From positions 124,001 to 188,000 of the forward strand of contig NZ_FUHW01000044.1 in NCBI RefSeq assembly GCF_900163545.1: DNA of 64,000 bases, in the 5' to 3' direction. The stretch is from Arthrobacter rhombi. GTDB taxonomy: Bacteria > Actinomycetota > Actinomycetes > Actinomycetales > Micrococcaceae. This document shows, piece by piece, positions 29,598 through 38,759 of this stretch; within the stretch, counting starts at the first letter, position 1; every line of letters begins with the position of its first letter. Under the pieces are notes generated by a model. The model worked only from the letters and a program-made list of their open reading frames with translations. It did not search any database and had not been told where the DNA came from. The position numbers and the translations under genes are program-made.

Positions 29598-31079
29598 ATG
29601 ACCATCACCCCCGAGCGCGAAGCCGAACTGCTCGCCTCCGTTCCCACCGGCCTGCTGATCAACGGGGAATGGCGCGATGCCTCCGACGGTGGAACCTTCG
29701 ACGTCCAGGACCCGGCCACCGGAAAGGTCCTGGCCACCCTGGCTTCGGCGACCAGCGAGGATGCCATGGCAGCGCTCGACGCCGCCGATGCGGCACAGGA
29801 CTCCTGGGCCCGCACCCCGGCCCGCGACCGCGCAGAAATCCTGCGGCGGGCCTTCGATCTGGTGCAGGAACGTGCCGAGGATTTCGCCCTGTTGATGACC
29901 CTGGAAATGGGCAAGCCGCTGGCTGAATCCCGGGGCGAGGTCACCTACGGTTCCGAGTTCCTGCGCTGGTTCTCCGAGGAAGCAGTGCGCGACTACGGCC
30001 GCTATGTGACGACCCCCGAGGGCAAAAACAAGATCCTCGTGCAGCGCAAACCGGTGGGCCCCTGCCTGCTGATCACCCCCTGGAACTTCCCGCTGGCGAT
30101 GGCCACCCGCAAAGTCGGCCCGGCCGTCGCGGCCGGCTGCACGATGGTGCTCAAGCCGGCGAAACTCACACCGCTGACCAGCCAGCTTTTCGCCGCCACG
30201 ATGCTGGAGGCCGGGCTGCCGGCAGGAGTGTTGAACGTGACCAGCTCGAAATCGGCGTCGGGCATCTCCGGACCTCTCATGCAGGACCCGCGGCTGCGCA
30301 AGGTCTCCTTCACTGGTTCGACGCCGGTGGGCAAGCAGTTGCTCAAGGACGCCGCCGACAACGTGCTGCGCACCTCCATGGAACTGGGTGGCAACGCCCC
30401 GTTCATCGTGTTCGCCGACGCCGACCTGGACCGGGCCGTCGAAGGGGCCATGGCCGCGAAGATGCGCAATATGGGTGAGGCCTGCACCGCTGCCAACCGT
30501 TTCTTGGTCCAGGCGCCGGTGGCCGAAGAGTTCACCCGTAAATTCGCCGATGCCATGGGGGCGCTCACCCTGGGACGAGGCACCGAGGACTCCACGAAGG
30601 TTGGCCCGCTGATCGACGGTGGCGCCCGTGATGATGTGCATTCGCTGGTCACCGCAGCGCTCGACGCCGGCGCCGAGGCGCTGACCGGTGGACGAGCCCG
30701 CGAGGGTGCCGGCTACTTCTACGAGCCGACCGTGCTGGCCAACGTTCCCCAGGATGCGGCGATCCTGGGCAGCGAGATCTTCGGCCCCGTGGCCCCGGTG
30801 ACCGTCTTCGAAACCGAAGAGGAAGCCATCAAGCTGGCCAACTCCACCGAATACGGGTTGGCCTCCTACGTCTACTCCCAAGACGTCAATCGCATGTTCC
30901 GTGTCTCCGAGCAGATCGAATTCGGACTGGTGGGCTTCAACGCCGGCGTGATCTCCAACGCCGCGGCCCCCTTCGGCGGGGTCAAGCAGTCGGGCATGGG
31001 CCGTGAAGGCGGCTCCGAAGGCCTCAACGAGTACACGAGCGCCCAGTACATCGGCATCGCCGACCCATACGCCGTCTAG
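29598..31079 (+). CDS. gabD: NAD(P)-dependent succinate-semialdehyde dehydrogenase
   Basis: Oxidises succinate semialdehyde to succinate at the end of the GABA degradation route. It is 493 residues. ALDH motifs: PWNFPLAMATRKVGPA, FTGSTPVGKQLL, the general base in MELGGNAPFIVF, and the nucleophile in MGEACTAANRF. The spacing and QSGMGREGG end fit the GabD subgroup, but substrate assignment within ALDHs is less certain than the family. ATG 29598 has GGGAGAG; an upstream in-frame GTG at 29550 adds a poor extension. Its stop shares CTAG with that of the converging transglutaminase gene. Confidence 0.88.
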   Translation: MTITPEREAELLASVPTGLLINGEWRDASDGGTFDVQDPATGKVLATLASATSEDAMAALDAADAAQDSWARTPARDRAEILRRAFDLVQERAEDFALLMTLEMGKPLAESRGEVTYGSEFLRWFSEEAVRDYGRYVTTPEGKNKILVQRKPVGPCLLITPWNFPLAMATRKVGPAVAAGCTMVLKPAKLTPLTSQLFAATMLEAGLPAGVLNVTSSKSASGISGPLMQDPRLRKVSFTGSTPVGKQLLKDAADNVLRTSMELGGNAPFIVFADADLDRAVEGAMAAKMRNMGEACTAANRFLVQAPVAEEFTRKFADAMGALTLGRGTEDSTKVGPLIDGGARDDVHSLVTAALDAGAEALTGGRAREGAGYFYEPTVLANVPQDAAILGSEIFGPVAPVTVFETEEEAIKLANSTEYGLASYVYSQDVNRMFRVSEQIEFGLVGFNAGVISNAAAPFGGVKQSGMGREGGSEGLNEYTSAQYIGIADPYAV

Positions 31080-33484
31080 CGTCTGAGCAACGAGGCGGGC
31101 CAGGCCCGGGCCAGGAATTGACGTCCGGGGCTGGCCGCGTCGGAGAAGCCTTGCTCGATATCGGTCAGGGCTGCATCCAACGCCTCGTCCAGGGCCAGCT
31201 CCCGGCTGGCCCGGGGACGGTGGATGCCGCTGGCCGGGCCGCGCGGGACCAACTGGCGGCGCGGTTGTGCGTCGAGGGAAAAACTCGCCCGTTCGAAGGC
31301 TTCCCGAAGCCGTTGCACCTCGGGTGCGGCATCGGGCAGATGATCCTGCAGCCGGCTCGCGTAGGCGGCGTCGGTCTCCTGGGGGTCTTGGGCCAGCCCA
31401 TAGTCCCGCCCCAAGGCCAGGAGTTCTTCCCACGCGCTGGCCACGGCATCGCGCCAATCGGTGGCCCGGTGGATGCTGCGGATACGACGGGAGCGTTGCC
31501 ACCGCCGGATCCCCAACGGGCCGAAGAGCCCCAGCAACACCACCAGCGCCAGCAGGGCCGGCATCACCGCTGAGATCCCGTCGTCGTTCCCGGAGCTCTG
31601 GGCTCCTGCAGCGGGCGGGATGGACGGTTCGGCGCTTGGATTCGCGTCGGGGATGGTTCTGGCGCGGGTTGGATCGGTGTCCGGTGCCTGTGAGGGGGCG
31701 GGCCCGCCGTCCGGGCTGTCGCTGGCATAGGACGGGGTGGTCCCGCGGCCGGGGGTGGGCTCGAAGGGGACCCACCCGAGGTCGGGGAAGAAGAGTTCGG
31801 GCCAGGCATGGGCGCTGCTGGGGCTCAAATCGTAGCCGGACCACTGTTTTCCGTCCGAGCCCAGCGCCTGCGCCCCATTGCTCCGGCCCGGCGCGTAGCC
31901 CACAACAATCCGGCTGGGAACGCCCAAGGTGCGGGCCATCAGGGCCATGGCCGCGGAATAGTGGGTGCAGTAGCCGCTCTTCTGCTTCAGGAACGCCGCC
32001 ACCACGCCGACCCCGTTGCCGTCGTACCCCTGTTCCAGCGGTGTCTGTTCCGAATAGGTGTAGTCGACGCTGCGCAGTTCTTCCTGCAGCGCGACGGCCT
32101 CCTCGTAGGCGGTGGTGGCGTGGGCCTTCCGGGTGATCTGGCGGGCCGTATCAGGAATGATCTTCGGCAGATTCCGGGGAAGATCCGTAGAGGTTTTGGG
32201 CAGCCGGTCGGTAGCAGACCCCGGGTCCCGGGCTAGGCGGGCGGAGCTGGCCTCCAAGGCGGCGGCATCGATCACCGGTACCTGCGAGGTGACCGTGTAG
32301 TCCAGCTTCCTGCTGCTGGCCTCGGCCTGGGAGAACATGGTGTCGGTCCCACCGTTATACCCCCATTCCTGGGCCAGCCCCGTCACCGAGGCCGCCTCGC
32401 GGGGCATCGGCAGCCACGGGCTCTGGTAGTTCCCCGTCACCACCCGGGTATGGACGGTCCGGGTGCGCGGCACGCTCTGCGCCGGGAAGCCGTCGGGCGA
32501 GGGGGCCAGGTTTTCGGCGCTATGGTCCCGCCCGACCTCAAGATCCGAAGGCTCCCACCGTTTGGCCCCCAGATCGGAGATGACCGCGGTGCGCAGGTAG
32601 AGCGGTTCGGAGGAGTCCGTGTAATAGGTCAGCGTGGTCACGCCCAGGCGGTCACGCAGATTCACACCCAGATTCAACACCGGGTTCACCCCACTGGGTT
32701 TACCGAACAGGTAGAGCCGCTGGCCCTGCGGCATGAGCCCCTGGGAGAAACCGGGCAGGGCGAGGGGCACCACGAGCATCAGGGTGAGCGCGGCCGCGGC
32801 GATGAGAACGCCCTGACGCAGCACACCGGTGCGCAGCGCAGCCCCGGGGGAGGTGGCACGACGCTCCAGCCGGGCTCCGGCGAGGACCACCAGGTAGCCG
32901 ATGGCTGTCAGCCCCACATGCAGCAGGCCGGCCCCATCGGTTTTGACGAGGGAGGAGATGACGAGGAAAACCGAGAGCGGCAGCGCGCTCAGTGCCGGGA
33001 CCCGCAGGCCGACGACCAGCAGGTACACCATCAGGGCCGTCAGCCCGGCGGCCAGGCAGATGAAAAAGATGAGGGGGTCCTCGGACAACACGGGCTGGGC
33101 CTGGACGAGGACGGCATCCCTGGCCTGCGGGTAGAAGTCCAGGGCCCGGCGCACGCTTTCGGCGGTGGGGATCACCCCCAGCACAGCAGTGGAGGGGAAG
33201 AACTGCAGGGTGAGCATGACGATCAGCCCGGCCACCGAGGCGGTGAAGCTCAGCCCGGCAGAAAGACCCCGAATCCGCACCAGGGTTCCCGCGGCGAGGG
33301 TTCCGGCGACGGTGACGGTGGCCTGATCGAACCACAGCCGGCCGTCGATGACCCCCCAGAGTCCACTGACCGGGGCCACGACGGCCACCAGCAGCGCGGT
33401 GAAGAGCAGCCACTGGGTTCCGCGGTTCCGCCGCGTTGGTTTTCGTCCGGCCGGTGTCCGGCGGGTAACGGCCGGGGCGCTCAT
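31076..33484 (-). CDS. Transglutaminase-like membrane protein (TgpA family)
   Basis: Membrane protein of 802 residues: about six N-terminal helices (residues 20-260), an extracytoplasmic transglutaminase-like domain with the catalytic cysteine in KSGYCTHYSAAMALMARTLG, histidine in SSAHAWPELFF and acid in FEPTPGRG, then a Pro/Ser-rich stretch, a final helix near residue 640 and a cytoplasmic tail. Last gene of MoxR-DUF58-transglutaminase. Its ATG (33482-33484) overlaps the DUF58 stop; in-frame sequence to 34174 is antisense-like low-quality extension. Family role: probable envelope protein or peptidoglycan modification, not proven. Confidence 0.92.
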   Translation of the reverse strand: MSAPAVTRRTPAGRKPTRRNRGTQWLLFTALLVAVVAPVSGLWGVIDGRLWFDQATVTVAGTLAAGTLVRIRGLSAGLSFTASVAGLIVMLTLQFFPSTAVLGVIPTAESVRRALDFYPQARDAVLVQAQPVLSEDPLIFFICLAAGLTALMVYLLVVGLRVPALSALPLSVFLVISSLVKTDGAGLLHVGLTAIGYLVVLAGARLERRATSPGAALRTGVLRQGVLIAAAALTLMLVVPLALPGFSQGLMPQGQRLYLFGKPSGVNPVLNLGVNLRDRLGVTTLTYYTDSSEPLYLRTAVISDLGAKRWEPSDLEVGRDHSAENLAPSPDGFPAQSVPRTRTVHTRVVTGNYQSPWLPMPREAASVTGLAQEWGYNGGTDTMFSQAEASSRKLDYTVTSQVPVIDAAALEASSARLARDPGSATDRLPKTSTDLPRNLPKIIPDTARQITRKAHATTAYEEAVALQEELRSVDYTYSEQTPLEQGYDGNGVGVVAAFLKQKSGYCTHYSAAMALMARTLGVPSRIVVGYAPGRSNGAQALGSDGKQWSGYDLSPSSAHAWPELFFPDLGWVPFEPTPGRGTTPSYASDSPDGGPAPSQAPDTDPTRARTIPDANPSAEPSIPPAAGAQSSGNDDGISAVMPALLALVVLLGLFGPLGIRRWQRSRRIRSIHRATDWRDAVASAWEELLALGRDYGLAQDPQETDAAYASRLQDHLPDAAPEVQRLREAFERASFSLDAQPRRQLVPRGPASGIHRPRASRELALDEALDAALTDIEQGFSDAASPGRQFLARAWPASLLRR

Positions 33485-34875
33485 GCCTGCCCCCGGGCGC
33501 CGGTGCGCCGCTCCTGGGCAGACAGTTCCAGCCAGGCCTGCGCCAACTCGGTCTTCGCATCCACGGGTACTGCCGTCCAGCCAGCGGTCCGGAAGACCCG
33601 TGTGCCGGCCGCCGTGGCGGTGGGACGACTGGCCACCAGGAACACCATGACCTTCCGGTGGGTTCCCATGCGGTCTACCCAGGACTGTGCCTGGTCCCCG
33701 GTGGGAGCACCGGTGAACAGCAGGAGGGGACCCTGCCCACCGCGTGGAAAGAAGTCCAGGGGATCGACGGCTGATTCCTGGCGGCGGGGTGCCGGCTTCA
33801 AACCCACCGAGGCCAAGGACAGTTGAAGATCCTCGGCAGCGTGCGGCCCGCTGAACAGTCCGGGGCCGGGGCCTGAGGCCCCCGGTGCTGCGCCGGTCAG
33901 TGGGCTGCCGGTCTCGTCCAGGATCTCCAGGTCGTAGCCCTGTTCGGCCAGGTGGGCTCCCACGGAAATCACCGCCTGGATGTTCCAGTCGAAGCACGGG
34001 GTGGTGGTTCCGGGGGCCTGGAGGAAGTTCGGGATCGGGGTCGGGGCATCGGAACCGACATAACTGCCCTGATAGGGCTGTGGTCGCGCGTCCACCACGA
34101 GCGTGGCTCGGGGGGTGCGTTGGAACTGTTCTTGCCGGACCATCAACGTGTTGTGGCGGGCCGTCGCCGGCCAATGCACCCGCCGCAACGAATCCCCCTC
34201 CCGGTATTCGCGGGTCATCACGTCGTCGTTCTCGGGGGTGGCCTGATGGTGTGAGGTGGCCGTTCCGCGGGTGCCGGTGCTGCCCACGACTCCGGTGATG
34301 GGCAGGGGGAGGACCGCAGGGACCACGGTCAGCGGTGTCGGGCGGTCCACGGCGATGGGACGCATGGCCAGGCCGAAGGGGTCCGAAAGCTGCACCCGGA
34401 GCGGGCCGATCGCGTAGACACCACGATGGGTGGGCCGCAGCCGATACCGGTACGCGGTCCGCTTCCCTGCCGTGGCATCGACCGGACCGGGGTCATCGGA
34501 GGAGAACGACGGCGTTTTGCCGAAGTCCTTCGGGAGTTCATCGTTCAGGACCGTCCCCGCAGGCAAAGGGGAGGCATGGCCCAGCGACAACGTCACCGTG
34601 GTGGAACCGCCGGTGGTGACCGGGTCGGGGCCAAAACTGCGGCGGACCTTCACCCGCGTTTTCCCCCAGGCGAGGACAGCTGCCGAGAGGAGGGGTACGG
34701 CCAACAGGAAGATCGAGATATTGACCAGCTCGCGCCGGCCGAGAAACCAGGCCAGAAGCAGGACGACGGCTCCAGCGACGACGAGGGCCCAACCGCGGGG
34801 CGTCAGGAACCACAGCCGCAGGCGGACCCGCAGTGGTTCACGGCCGGTGCGCCCGGGCCCGATTGCGCTGTCCAC
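33481..34875 (-). CDS. DUF58 domain protein
   Basis: Protein of 464 residues with two N-terminal helices (about residues 28-62) and a cytoplasmic DUF58 domain, recognisable by SLRRVHWPATARHNTLMVRQ and the following ATLVVDARPQP, a von Willebrand-A-like fold. DUF58 proteins act with MoxR ATPases, probably as their adaptor or client. It lies 16 bases downstream of MoxR and overlaps the transglutaminase start by ATGA. Confidence 0.92.
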   Translation of the reverse strand: MDSAIGPGRTGREPLRVRLRLWFLTPRGWALVVAGAVVLLLAWFLGRRELVNISIFLLAVPLLSAAVLAWGKTRVKVRRSFGPDPVTTGGSTTVTLSLGHASPLPAGTVLNDELPKDFGKTPSFSSDDPGPVDATAGKRTAYRYRLRPTHRGVYAIGPLRVQLSDPFGLAMRPIAVDRPTPLTVVPAVLPLPITGVVGSTGTRGTATSHHQATPENDDVMTREYREGDSLRRVHWPATARHNTLMVRQEQFQRTPRATLVVDARPQPYQGSYVGSDAPTPIPNFLQAPGTTTPCFDWNIQAVISVGAHLAEQGYDLEILDETGSPLTGAAPGASGPGPGLFSGPHAAEDLQLSLASVGLKPAPRRQESAVDPLDFFPRGGQGPLLLFTGAPTGDQAQSWVDRMGTHRKVMVFLVASRPTATAAGTRVFRTAGWTAVPVDAKTELAQAWLELSAQERRTGARGQA

Positions 34876-34890
34876 CCTCTGCCGTCCAGG

Positions 34891-35871
34891 TCAGCTACGC
34901 GCCGAGGTCCGGACCGGGACCTGGGCCAGCAGCGATTCAACGAGGTCCTGCACGGTGGTCCCGGCGATCTCCGCCTTGCGATGGAGCACGAGCCGGTGAC
35001 CGAGCACCGAGGGGCAGTTGGCGACCACGTCGTCGGGCAGCACGAAGTCTCGACCGTTCAGGGCCGCCTCCGCCTTGGAAGCACGCAGCAGCTGGAGCAA
35101 GGCCCGCGGGCTGGCCCCGAGACGGATATCCGGGTGGGCGCGGGTTGCCTGGCCCAAGGCCACAATGTATTCCTGCACGGCATCCGCCACATGGACGGCT
35201 TTGACGATGTCGATCAGCGAGAGCAAGGTGGCCTGGTCCACGACGGGGCTGACCCGTAGCAGGGGCGAATCCGACTGGTGGTTGCGCAACATGGACAGTT
35301 CGGCCTCCGTATCCGGGTACCCCATCGACACCCGGGCCATGAACCGGTCGCGTTGGGCCTCGGGGAGCGGGAAGGTGCCTTCGAGTTCGATCGGGTTCTG
35401 CGTCGCGACGACCATGAAGGGGGCGCTCAGCTGATAGGTCGACCCGTCGACGGTGACCTGGTGCTCCTCCATGCATTCCAGCAGCGCGGACTGTGTTTTC
35501 GCCGATGCCCTGTTGATTTCGTCCCCGATGACCAGGTTCGCGAAGACCGGCCCCCTGCGGAATTCGAAGCCGTGGGAGTCCTGGTTGTAGATGGAGACAC
35601 CGGTGACGTCCGAAGGGAGCAGATCGGGGGTGAATTGGATGCGGTTCACACTGGCGGCCACGGAGCGGGCCAGGGTTTTGGCGAGCAGGGTCTTGCCCAC
35701 ACCGGGAACATCCTCGAGCAGCAGATGCCCTTGGGCCAGCAGGACCCGCAACGCCGTGCGGGCTACCTCCGGTTTCCCGTCGATCACCGTACCGATGGCC
35801 TCCAGAATCCGGGTCGTGACGACGCCGAACTCTTCAGCGGAGGGCAACGGGAGTTCCGTGGTTGTCGACAC
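34891..35871 (-). CDS. MoxR-family AAA+ ATPase
   Basis: Cytosolic AAA+ chaperone of 326 residues thought to assist maturation of VWA/DUF58 partners. Walker A is EDVPGVGKTLLAKTL, Walker B with sensor is VIGDEINRASAKTQSALLE, followed by ATQNPIELEGTFPLPEAQ. GTG at 35871 (VSTTTELPLPS) has GGGAG at proper spacing; the extension to 35952 is rich in His/Gly and unlikely. First gene of the operon with DUF58 and transglutaminase; divergent from tatD. Confidence 0.94.
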   Translation of the reverse strand: MSTTTELPLPSAEEFGVVTTRILEAIGTVIDGKPEVARTALRVLLAQGHLLLEDVPGVGKTLLAKTLARSVAASVNRIQFTPDLLPSDVTGVSIYNQDSHGFEFRRGPVFANLVIGDEINRASAKTQSALLECMEEHQVTVDGSTYQLSAPFMVVATQNPIELEGTFPLPEAQRDRFMARVSMGYPDTEAELSMLRNHQSDSPLLRVSPVVDQATLLSLIDIVKAVHVADAVQEYIVALGQATRAHPDIRLGASPRALLQLLRASKAEAALNGRDFVLPDDVVANCPSVLGHRLVLHRKAEIAGTTVQDLVESLLAQVPVRTSARS

Positions 35872-36062
35872 TGCGTCTGCTCCCTGGTGTTTTGGGTGGT
35901 GATGAGGTCCGTGCCCCTTCAGCCTACCCACCCACGAGGTGATGTGGGTCACGGGCGCTGGAATCGGGTTCCGCCGGCCGTACTGTGCGATCCACTGCGG
36001 CGGTAGCCTAGATATGCGGCCCGTCCGCCGGAATTTTCCGTCCCCGTTCCAGGAGTCCCTGC

Positions 36063-37067
36063 ATGTGTCCTTCCCCCCGACCGGATGACTCTTCCCGCCT
36101 CGAGGCAGGCGCCGAACCTCCCGCCCTGCCCGGAGAGACTCCGCCGGCCTACCGGGCCACCGGCGAGGACCCGGCGGCTGGCGCCGGATCGGCTGGCGGC
36201 CCCCGTCGCGATGCGAAGGCTGCCAACGGCAGCAAACGCGATACCTCCTACCCGCCGGCTCCCGAACCGTTGGCCGTTCCCGTGATGGATAACCACACGC
36301 ACCTGGATTTCGGTGACGGCGGGGTGACGGTCACGGTCGCACAGGCGCTCGATACCGCCAACGCGGTCGGGGTCTCGGGGATCATCCAGGTCGGTTGCGA
36401 TGTCGAGTCCTCCCGTTTCGCTGTCCAAGCAGCCCATGCAGACCCCCGCGTGCTGGCCGCCGTGGCCATCCACCCCAATGATGCCTCCCGGCTGGCCGAG
36501 CGGGGGGAACTGGGGAGCGCGCTCGCCGAGATCGACCGGCTGGCCGGTGACCCGCGGGTGCGCGCCGTGGGGGAGACCGGGTTGGATTATTTCCGGACCG
36601 GGGAGGAGGGCCGGCCGGCCCAGCAGGAATCCTTCAGGGCCCATCTGGAGATGGCCGTCCGTCACGGCCAGGCAGTGCAGATCCATGACCGCGAGGCGCA
36701 TGCGGATATCGTCCAGATCCTGGGGCAGGTCCCGACCCCCGATACCGTCGTCTTCCACTGTTTCTCCGGTGATGCCGAACTGGCGAGGATCTGCAACGCC
36801 CACGGCTGGTACATGTCCTTCTCCGGGACCGTGACGTTCAAGAACTCCGGTGACCTGCGCGAGGCGCTGGCCATCGCCGATCCCTCACTGGTTTTGGTGG
36901 AAACCGACGCCCCGTTCTTGACCCCGCACCCCTACCGTGGTCGCCCCAATGCCAGCTACCTGATCCCCTATACCGTGCGTTCCATGGCCGATACCCTGCA
37001 GACCGACGTCGATGGGCTCAGCGAGCGGATCGCGCAGAACACGACGACGGCCTACGGCAACTGGTAG
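36063..37067 (+). CDS. TatD-family metal-dependent hydrolase (deoxyribonuclease)
   Basis: TIM-barrel nuclease of 334 residues that may take part in DNA repair and turnover. Metal-site motifs are complete: NHTHLDFGDGG (HxH), GETGLDYFRTG, QIHDREAHADI, VFHCFSGDAE and VETDAPFLTPHPYRGRPN. The first ~75 residues are a Pro/Ala-rich extension; the ATG at 36063 with AGGAG is still the best start. It precedes rpfB, rsmA and ispE, the order seen in many actinobacteria. Confidence 0.94.
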   Translation: MCPSPRPDDSSRLEAGAEPPALPGETPPAYRATGEDPAAGAGSAGGPRRDAKAANGSKRDTSYPPAPEPLAVPVMDNHTHLDFGDGGVTVTVAQALDTANAVGVSGIIQVGCDVESSRFAVQAAHADPRVLAAVAIHPNDASRLAERGELGSALAEIDRLAGDPRVRAVGETGLDYFRTGEEGRPAQQESFRAHLEMAVRHGQAVQIHDREAHADIVQILGQVPTPDTVVFHCFSGDAELARICNAHGWYMSFSGTVTFKNSGDLREALAIADPSLVLVETDAPFLTPHPYRGRPNASYLIPYTVRSMADTLQTDVDGLSERIAQNTTTAYGNW

Positions 37068-37189
37068 TCGTTCCCCGACGACGCCGGCATAAGTCACGAG
37101 CCGGTCACCGTCGGAAGGCGATGATCACGAAGTGGGGGCGGAAAAAACCGCGGAAAACCGCAGAATCTAGCCGTTCAACGGTGTCGAGC

Positions 37190-37218
37190 TTGTCACAAGA
37201 TAACGAACCGGTTACGGT
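37190..37218 (+). promoter_or_regulatory. Sigma-70-type promoter of rpfB
   Basis: TTGTCA at 37190-37195 and TACGGT at 37213-37218 are separated by exactly 17 bases. The spacer contains the palindrome AACCGGTT (37206-37213), where a regulator could bind between the boxes. Confidence 0.6.
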
Positions 37219-37350
37219 AGTCAACAGAGTAGCCGGGATCGGGGAAGGTCTTCGGGGCTCAAGCACCAGCACCGACCAACGTTTGGACGTTCCGTTCGTA
37301 CGCCCAAACGGCTCCTGCCGGTGCGTGAACCACTGCAAGACAGCCCGGGG

Positions 37351-37390
37351 CCGGGACCTTGGAGCACCTCCAAGGGCCATCCCGTCCCGG
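37351..37390 (+). promoter_or_regulatory. Nested hairpin in the rpfB leader RNA
   Basis: The outer arms CCGGGAC (37351-37357) and GTCCCGG (37384-37390) enclose a perfect 8-base stem CCTTGGAG/CTCCAAGG (37357-37364 with 37368-37375) closed by a CAC triloop. One C is shared by outer and inner stems. It sits 41 bases before the GTG start. A riboregulator in the rpfB leader is known in Mycobacterium tuberculosis; whether this is equivalent is not shown. Confidence 0.5.
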
Positions 37391-37431
37391 CGCTCTCCCC
37401 GTGCCCGGAAGAACACAAAGACTGGAAATCC

Positions 37432-38631
37432 GTGCAGAAAGCCTTCAAGAACCGCTGGGTCAAGACCGGCGCCCAGGCGGTTGCCTTGACCGCGTTGATC
37501 CTCGGCCTCGTCTCCTTCGTCGGAGCCAATAAGACGGTTGCCGTGACCGTCGACGGCGAAACCCAGAGCGTCCAAGCCTACGGTGGCACGGTGGGGGAGA
37601 TGCTGGCCTCCGCCGACATCGCGGTCGACGCCGCGGATGTGGTCTCTCCCGGGGTCGACGCCGCAGTGGCCGATGGCGACGCCATCACGGTGAAACGGAA
37701 TAAGACGGTGGATGTGTCCATCGATGGGGTGGACCGCGTGGTGCATACCACCGGCCTGACCGTCGCCGATGTGCTCGCCCAGCTGAAGGTCGGCGACGCC
37801 GCCGATGTCTCCAACGGACCTCAGCTCGAGCTTGCTTCGCTGAGTACCCCGCTGCAGATCAGCACGGTGAAGACCCTGAAGCTGAAGGCCGACGGCACAA
37901 CGCGGAGCATCAAGACTACCGAGGGGACGGTCGGGGAGGCCCTGAAGAGCGAGGGCGTGAAGATCGGGAGCGCCGACGAACTCTCCGTCGCCGCAGCCAC
38001 CGAACTCACGGACGGCCTGAAGGTGAAGCTCGTGAGGGTGAAGACCTCGACCACCACCGAGACCAAGACCGTGGCCCACGGCGTGGAGAAGACCAAGGAT
38101 GCCGACGTGGCTCTGGGCAAGACCAAAACCGTCACTCCGGGCAAGGATGGCGAGCGGACGCTGACCTATTCCGTCACCACCCGCGACGGCAAGGAAGACT
38201 CCCGCAAGCTGACCAGCAATAAGGTCACCACCAAGCCGGTGGACGCGGAAGTCGCTCTGGGCACCAAAAAGCCCGAGAAGAAGGAAACGCCCCAGAAGAA
38301 GGAAGCGGAAAAGAAGAAGGCCGAACCGGAGAAGAAGGACGAGAAGGCTTCCACCGGTGGAACCACGGCCTCGGCCGGAGGAGTTTCCGCCAACTGGAAG
38401 GCATTGGCCAAATGCGAGTCAGGTGGCAACTGGTCGATCAACACCGGCAACGGCTACTACGGTGGCCTGCAGTTCAACCAGAGCAGCTGGATCGGTGCCG
38501 GCGGCGGAAAATACGCTGCCCTGCCGCATCAGGCCACCCCGGCCCAGCAGGTTGCCGTGGCTGAGAAGCTGCGCGCCAACGGTGGCTGGGGCCACTGGCC
38601 GGCCTGCTCCTCCAAGCTCGGCCTGCGCTAG
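37432..38631 (+). CDS. rpfB: Resuscitation-promoting factor RpfB (DUF348-G5-Rpf)
   Basis: Secreted or membrane-anchored muralytic enzyme of 399 residues that cleaves peptidoglycan and stimulates regrowth of dormant cells. Order: hydrophobic anchor (about residues 12-32), three DUF348 repeats (each with a VTVDG or SIDG-like strand and a TVGEML/TVADVL/TVGEAL turn), a G5 domain around KTSTTTETKTVAHGVE, a Lys/Glu-rich linker, and the Rpf lysozyme-like domain with catalytic E329 in CESGGNW and a likely disulfide pair. GTG 37432 (VQKAFKNRWVKTG) is preferred; the GTG at 37321 would translate through the leader hairpin. A strong terminator follows. Confidence 0.93.
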   Translation: MQKAFKNRWVKTGAQAVALTALILGLVSFVGANKTVAVTVDGETQSVQAYGGTVGEMLASADIAVDAADVVSPGVDAAVADGDAITVKRNKTVDVSIDGVDRVVHTTGLTVADVLAQLKVGDAADVSNGPQLELASLSTPLQISTVKTLKLKADGTTRSIKTTEGTVGEALKSEGVKIGSADELSVAAATELTDGLKVKLVRVKTSTTTETKTVAHGVEKTKDADVALGKTKTVTPGKDGERTLTYSVTTRDGKEDSRKLTSNKVTTKPVDAEVALGTKKPEKKETPQKKEAEKKKAEPEKKDEKASTGGTTASAGGVSANWKALAKCESGGNWSINTGNGYYGGLQFNQSSWIGAGGGKYAALPHQATPAQQVAVAEKLRANGGWGHWPACSSKLGLR

Positions 38632-38664
38632 ATCGACGAGCCGATCCACCACGGATCCCACATG

Positions 38665-38697
38665 ACTGAAGGGCCCCGCACTGCGGGGCCCTTCAGT
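38665..38697 (+). terminator. Strong terminator after rpfB
   Basis: A perfect 15-base stem (38665-38679 with 38683-38697) with an ACT loop, then GTTTCG. It separates rpfB from rsmA, which therefore needs its own promoter or readthrough. Confidence 0.8.
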
Positions 38698-38759
38698 GTT
38701 TCGCAGAGCAGATGTGGAGACAGAACGCAGAGCCTGCGACCTCAACTAGGATTGAACTC

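Larger units (their letters stand above)
37068..37431 (+). other. Intergenic/leader region between tatD and rpfB
   Basis: A 364-base stretch without a supported gene. It holds a consensus-like promoter (37190-37218), a short inverted repeat CGTTTGG/CCAAACG (37280-37310) and a nested hairpin (37351-37390). Predicted leader length to the rpfB GTG at 37432 is about 205 bases. I could not match it to the ydaO c-di-AMP riboswitch pattern known upstream of some rpf genes. Confidence 0.6.

Noticed and set aside
29523..31844. 773-codon open frame on the minus strand
   Set aside because: Antisense to gabD and the end of the transglutaminase gene's locus in another frame; no domain, very high Gly/Arg/His content.
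33485..34174. N-terminal extension of the transglutaminase gene
   Set aside because: The sequence is another frame of the DUF58 gene and lacks hydrophobic segments; the ATG at 33484 coupled to the DUF58 stop is a far better start.
37280..37310. CGTTTGG/CCAAACG inverted repeat in the rpfB leader
   Set aside because: Arms are only 7 bases with a 17-base loop; this is common by chance, so it was not listed as a separate site.
37219..37431. ydaO-type c-di-AMP riboswitch before rpfB
   Set aside because: Such riboswitches precede rpf genes in some actinobacteria, but I could not align its conserved blocks to this leader.
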